Assembly: GCF_000275845.1 (NCBI RefSeq)
Contig: NW_006766961.1
Span: forward strand, 38,604 to 95,098
DNA from: Dichomitus squalens LYAD-421 SS1
Taxonomy: Eukaryota > Basidiomycota > Agaricomycetes > Polyporales > Polyporaceae
Reading direction: 5' to 3'
Length of the DNA: 56,495 bases
In this document: positions 53,049 through 56,495 of the stretch, piece by piece
Layout: the number at the start of each line of letters is the position of its first letter
Position numbering within the stretch: position 1 is the stretch's first letter
Program-made: the position numbers and the translations under genes
The notes under the pieces: model-generated
Databases searched by the model: none
The model's input: only the letters and a program-made list of their open reading frames with translations
What the model was told of the DNA's origin: nothing

Positions 53049-55654
53049 CTATGCACGTTTGAACGCCTGCCATCCACCCATCCCAAGTCAGCACAACGCC
53101 CCATCAGCAGGTGGAAGCAAGAGACAAACCTTGTTTATCCTCCTCCGCCTCCAGCTCTTATCCAAGTAATGCCTCATCCGTCGTATATCTCCCCACATGA
53201 AGAGCGGGACGACGATGAGTATGACCGGGATTGCGATCTCCCAGAACAGGAGGTCGCTGTTGTGGTTCACGGACCACATAGGGGTGAAGTTCATGCCCTG
53301 CGCAAGCATACGACATAACGTCAGCACGCGGGAGACTGAATATGATCGAGTGGAAAGGAAATGGCGGCACGCACGAAGTACCCGGTGAGGAGCGTGAGCG
53401 GGAGGCAAATGATCGTCACCGTGGTCAGACGGCGCCTGGTCCAGGAGACATGTCAACAGAGTCCTGGCTATGCTGTGATGTACACGCACATTACTTCGTT
53501 CATCTCGTATGACGCCATCTATAAACGTCAAGCCTTCACTCAGACTGTCCGAACACAACGCAGGATCGACAAGCAAGCAATGGGGGACTCACGTTGAACG
53601 TGTAATTCATCAGGTTCTCCGTAATGCCCGCGACCATATCCAAGCTCGCCAGAATGTACTCCATATGGTCGTACACATCAGCCTCAACAAGGTCGATGCC
53701 AATCAGCCACATTGCCCTCACACCCAGCTCCCTCCCGCGAACGAACGAACGCACCAAGTAGATCTTCGCCTTATGGCTCATGTACCCCCCCAACTGCGTC
53801 TTGTCATCCCCGTCGTCCGGGTCCCGCAGCGCGAGCGCGCGGTCCGCGTCGTACCGCCTGAGCCCGTATATGAGCGTCTTGACCGGCTCGAGCGTTCGTT
53901 TATGCAGCACGAGGTCGCCCTGGAGTATATGCACTACGGAACAGCCGAACCGTCAGCGTCCCCGTGAGTCGCAGAGCGAATTGGACCGCGATACGACTGA
54001 CGTCTGCGGACGGTCTTCATGCTCGGCTTGAGCAGGACCTGCTCCTCGATCTCGAGGATCCGGCCTTGGTACTCCTCGACGACCTCCAGCGCCTGGTCGA
54101 CGACTGGTGTGAGAAACATGCACGTTAGCGCGATCAGCGTGTGCCGCGCACAGCTGATAGACTCACCGAGGTCGAGCAGCGACTGGACGAGCAACGCTGG
54201 GTCCGCGCTCGTCCGCAACACCGTGTCCCGCTGCCTCAGCCGCTCTGCAATCGGCGCAGTCAGCGCCAGCGTCGTGTCTGTCCCCACCCGCGAGTCAAGT
54301 CAGCACCACCCTCCGAGTCGCCGGGGAGGACGTAGACGCACCGTTGTGAATCGACACGACCGTCCCGTCCCGGAGCAAGAACACGCACATCGGGTGGATC
54401 TGCACGTCCACCCGGTCGCCCTTCTTCAGCTCTCCCACCAGCTTCTGGTACCGCGCCTTCTTGCTGCTCTCCCCTATCCGTATCGCGGCGGGTGCCATCG
54501 CCGCGAAAGGCCACTGCCCGGGTGCGCGCGGGGAGCCCTCGGCGTCATGCGCCCTCGGACGACTCCAGGGGAGGCCAATGCCGGACATCTTCTCCTTCCT
54601 CCGCCTCGCCTTCGGGGAGCGGCGCAGGGTGGAAAACACGGACGCGCGGGCGCTCTCGAACACTGTCCGCTCGTCTGCTTCGTCGGAATCGTCGTTGACG
54701 GGGGCGCTGGCGCTCATGCGGCGCTTGAGGTCGGCCTCTTCCTCGTCGTCCATCTGTGCCGGGGATTCTGAGCGCGGCATACTGGCGAACATGTCCGCGG
54801 GAGAGGTGTCCTCGGGGGTACGGTCGTCTGAGAAGAAGGACGAGGATGCGGAGGAGGCAAGGGTGTGGACGAGGATGCGGACGAAGAGGTGTTGCGGGTA
54901 GTAGTCGGCCTTGGAACGCGGGTGGCCGCGCTGGTGGAGGACGTCCTCGACCGCGAGCGGGTGCAGGTCTGTACGCCGCAAACACGTTCGGGCGCCGCGT
55001 TCCCCTCAGCACTGAGCACGCAAAGTCATCGCGAACGAACGAAGGCGGCGCACCGTACTTGAGCGCAAGCGCGCTGATGACGTCCCAGCTGATGCCCCCG
55101 ACGTCGATCCACCGCACCCGCACCCACGGCTCCCGTGCCCCGCTCGCCCCGCGCTCGCCCTCCTCCCCGAGGAACTTGAGGAACTCGCTATTGTCCATCC
55201 GCGCGGAGCCCACCCGCGTCGTCGAGTAGTCGTTCACCTCGATAGTGCACCGCTGGCGGATGTGGCCGTACTTGAGGAACGCGGCGGCCGAGCGCGGGTC
55301 TGCGCCTGGCTCCGCGCCGACGCCGCGTCGCGCGAGGAGGGAGGACATGGAGCGCATGGCAATGACCTTGCGGACGGCGGAGCGGAAACGGACAGTGGGG
55401 GTGAGGAAGATGGGCTGCTGCTGTTGCTGTTGCTGTTGTTGTGGGGTGGTGAGTGGGGCGGGGGTAGGGGATGTGTAGCTGTGTTTGAGCGGGTGGTGCT
55501 GTGGATACCTGTTCTCTGCAGATGCATTGGTATTGTCGTTACTGCGACGGGTAGCAGGGGGGCCGGCGTATGTTGGAGAGGTCGCGAGGCCTTCTTCGAG
55601 GTCGGGGGTGAGGGAGCGGCCGTCGGAGTCGCTGAAGCTGTTCTCGCGCGGCAT
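53049..55654 (-). CDS. CorA4: CorA/Alr-type magnesium transporter (intact)
   Basis: Ten exons (- strand): 55654-55054, 54968-54342, 54277-54167, 54103-54002, 53933-53755, 53682-53593, 53518-53490, 53435-53375, 53297-53130, 53066-53049. All have GT..AG borders and sum to 1986 nt, exactly 661 codons plus stop. The start MPRENSFSDSD is conserved with CorA1; an ATG 168 nt upstream is in frame but not conserved. Residues ~72-81 are a Gln run. The cytosolic funnel includes DLHPLAVEDVLH and YQKLVGELKKGDRVDVQ. Two C-terminal helices flank the pore signature G601-M-N, followed by FTPMW and a basic tail RRRRINK. CorA/Alr proteins are pentameric Mg2+ channels, in fungi at the plasma membrane or vacuole. 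The only CorA copy here with both an intact frame and GMN. Confidence 0.92.
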
Positions 55655-55990
55655 GGCGGTAGAGGCTGTCTGTTGAAATAGTCGCAAGTCGCCTGTGTCG
55701 AGGTCAGTACGCAAGGAAGAGCAGAGAGGGGGAAAGAATGGAGGATGAGCAAGACAGGGTGGAGCGGGACAGACTCCTTGATGAGCGCGTAACTTACTAT
55801 TCTTAGCCTCCGGTAGCTGCAATCTCTGCCTGCTCTGGATCGCTCGTTCTTTCCGAGGAAATACATTGAAGTCTGCACGAGTCGATGCTGCAAGTGGGGA
55901 TAGGCAGCGCCCGGGTTAACCGAGGAGGCGCGCGTCAGAGCGCCCGGCCTTCGCTTATGCCTCGGGGCTCGAATTGCATGATAATCTACT
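55655..55990 (-). promoter_or_regulatory. CorA4 upstream region
   Basis: About 55720-55890 is conserved with the CorA1 upstream region at 2360-2520 (CTACCGGAGGCTAAGAATAG). It is the likely 5'UTR/promoter. No clear TATA box. Confidence 0.4.
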
Positions 55991-55995
55991 ATCGC

Positions 55996-56495
55996 GACCC
56001 CAGTGTTCGGACAGTCCCCAGTGTTCGGACAAACTGCCGTGGCTCCCTCACCTGCTGTCCGATAAAGCTATAAATTTGCACAATGATGCAACGTAGAGAC
56101 TCAAGTCAGATAAAAAAATAATGGCGTGGATTGAGCGAGGTGTTGTTGCGATCTGTTAGCAGGAAGAGGTTCAGTAGATGAGCCATGTGCAATGTTGGTA
56201 CTCGGTCCAGCTTCCTTGTCGAGCGCTCATCCCCGAAAAACTTTGGCACCGTTTCCTAGGAATCCTGTATATGATGCATATTTTTCCGAAGGTATTTGAG
56301 GTACAGAAGATGTGCAGTAGAATACCGGCCATCGAGCGTGACCTTGCGCCACAAGACGGTCCTTCATTGTCAATCTCCGCTCGAGCGCCTGTGCGCGCGA
56401 ATCTGCACACTCGGGTCGGAGTCTTAACCGGCAGTTCTCGGCATATGTGACTTTTCGTGACCACTCCGCGGAGAAATGTCCGAACACTGGGGTCA
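55996..56495. mobile_element. TIR element cut by the right window edge
   Basis: GACCCCAGTGTTCGGACA at 55996-56013 is the inverse of TGTCCGAACACTGGGGTC at 56477-56494. The left end has a second tandem copy of CCCCAGTGTTCGGACA at 56016-56031. About 500 bp with no convincing protein; a 90-codon frame at 56178-56450 has no recognisable domain. The right TSD lies beyond the window, so the superfamily is open; a Tc1/mariner-type MITE is likely. Confidence 0.65.

Noticed and set aside
55655..55822. Upstream in-frame ATG of CorA4
   Set aside because: The extension is not conserved in CorA1, where the shared start is M-x-RENSFSDSD.
56178..56450. 90-codon frame in the edge element
   Set aside because: No domain, not conserved elsewhere in the window, and an overlapping frame on the other strand is equally long.

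Overview
The window looks like a filamentous basidiomycete genome, most likely an Agaricomycete. The evidence is short 50-65 bp GT..AG introns, a many-exon CorA/Alr-type magnesium transporter, a seven-helix membrane protein family I associate with Agaricomycetes, and a Tad1-like LINE next to Ty1/copia and hAT-like elements. There are no prokaryotic operons and no CRISPR array.

The backbone is a decayed tandem array of roughly 12-14 kb units, about four and a half copies. Each unit carries some or all of: a small secreted cysteine-rich protein gene (SSP, - strand), anonymous relic blocks (Y/Z), a CorA gene (usually - strand), a conserved block P leading into a seven-helix membrane protein gene (7TM, + strand), and a homeodomain-like gene (HD, - strand). 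The genes that still read cleanly after splicing are 7TM-A (6311-7882, 384 aa), 7TM-B (19852-21448, 392 aa), SSP1 (26290-26596), SSP2 (38583-38893), SSP3 (49653-49959) and CorA4 (53049-55654, 661 aa). CorA1, CorA2, CorA3, 7TM-C and all HD copies carry deletions, frameshifts, stops or insertions. CorA1 is inverted relative to the other CorA copies.

Mobile DNA has inserted into this array, and paralogous copies often serve as empty-site controls. From left to right: the 3' end and LTR of a Ty1/copia element (1-489); a 203-bp hAT-like MITE in CorA1 (2797-2999); a 937-bp long-TIR element (7963-8899); a 7.5-kb hAT-like non-autonomous element (10843-18364) with a full-length Tad1-like LINE nested in it (11402-17867); a 731-bp MITE in HD2 (22953-23683); a 5'-truncated copy of the same LINE (24178-24986); a 378-bp LTR element whose two identical LTRs each contain a tRNA-like gene (39579-39956); and a MITE cut by the right window edge (from 55996).

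The most notable items are (1) the tRNA-bearing miniature LTR retrotransposon, with perfect LTR identity, PBS, PPT and 5-bp TSD, which splits a 95-codon open frame; (2) the SSP family, with a fixed six-cysteine spacing, a 64-nt 5'UTR intron and a 24-nt last exon kept across copies; and (3) a pair of hairpins in the LINE 3'UTR, one showing a compensatory base-pair change between the two copies.
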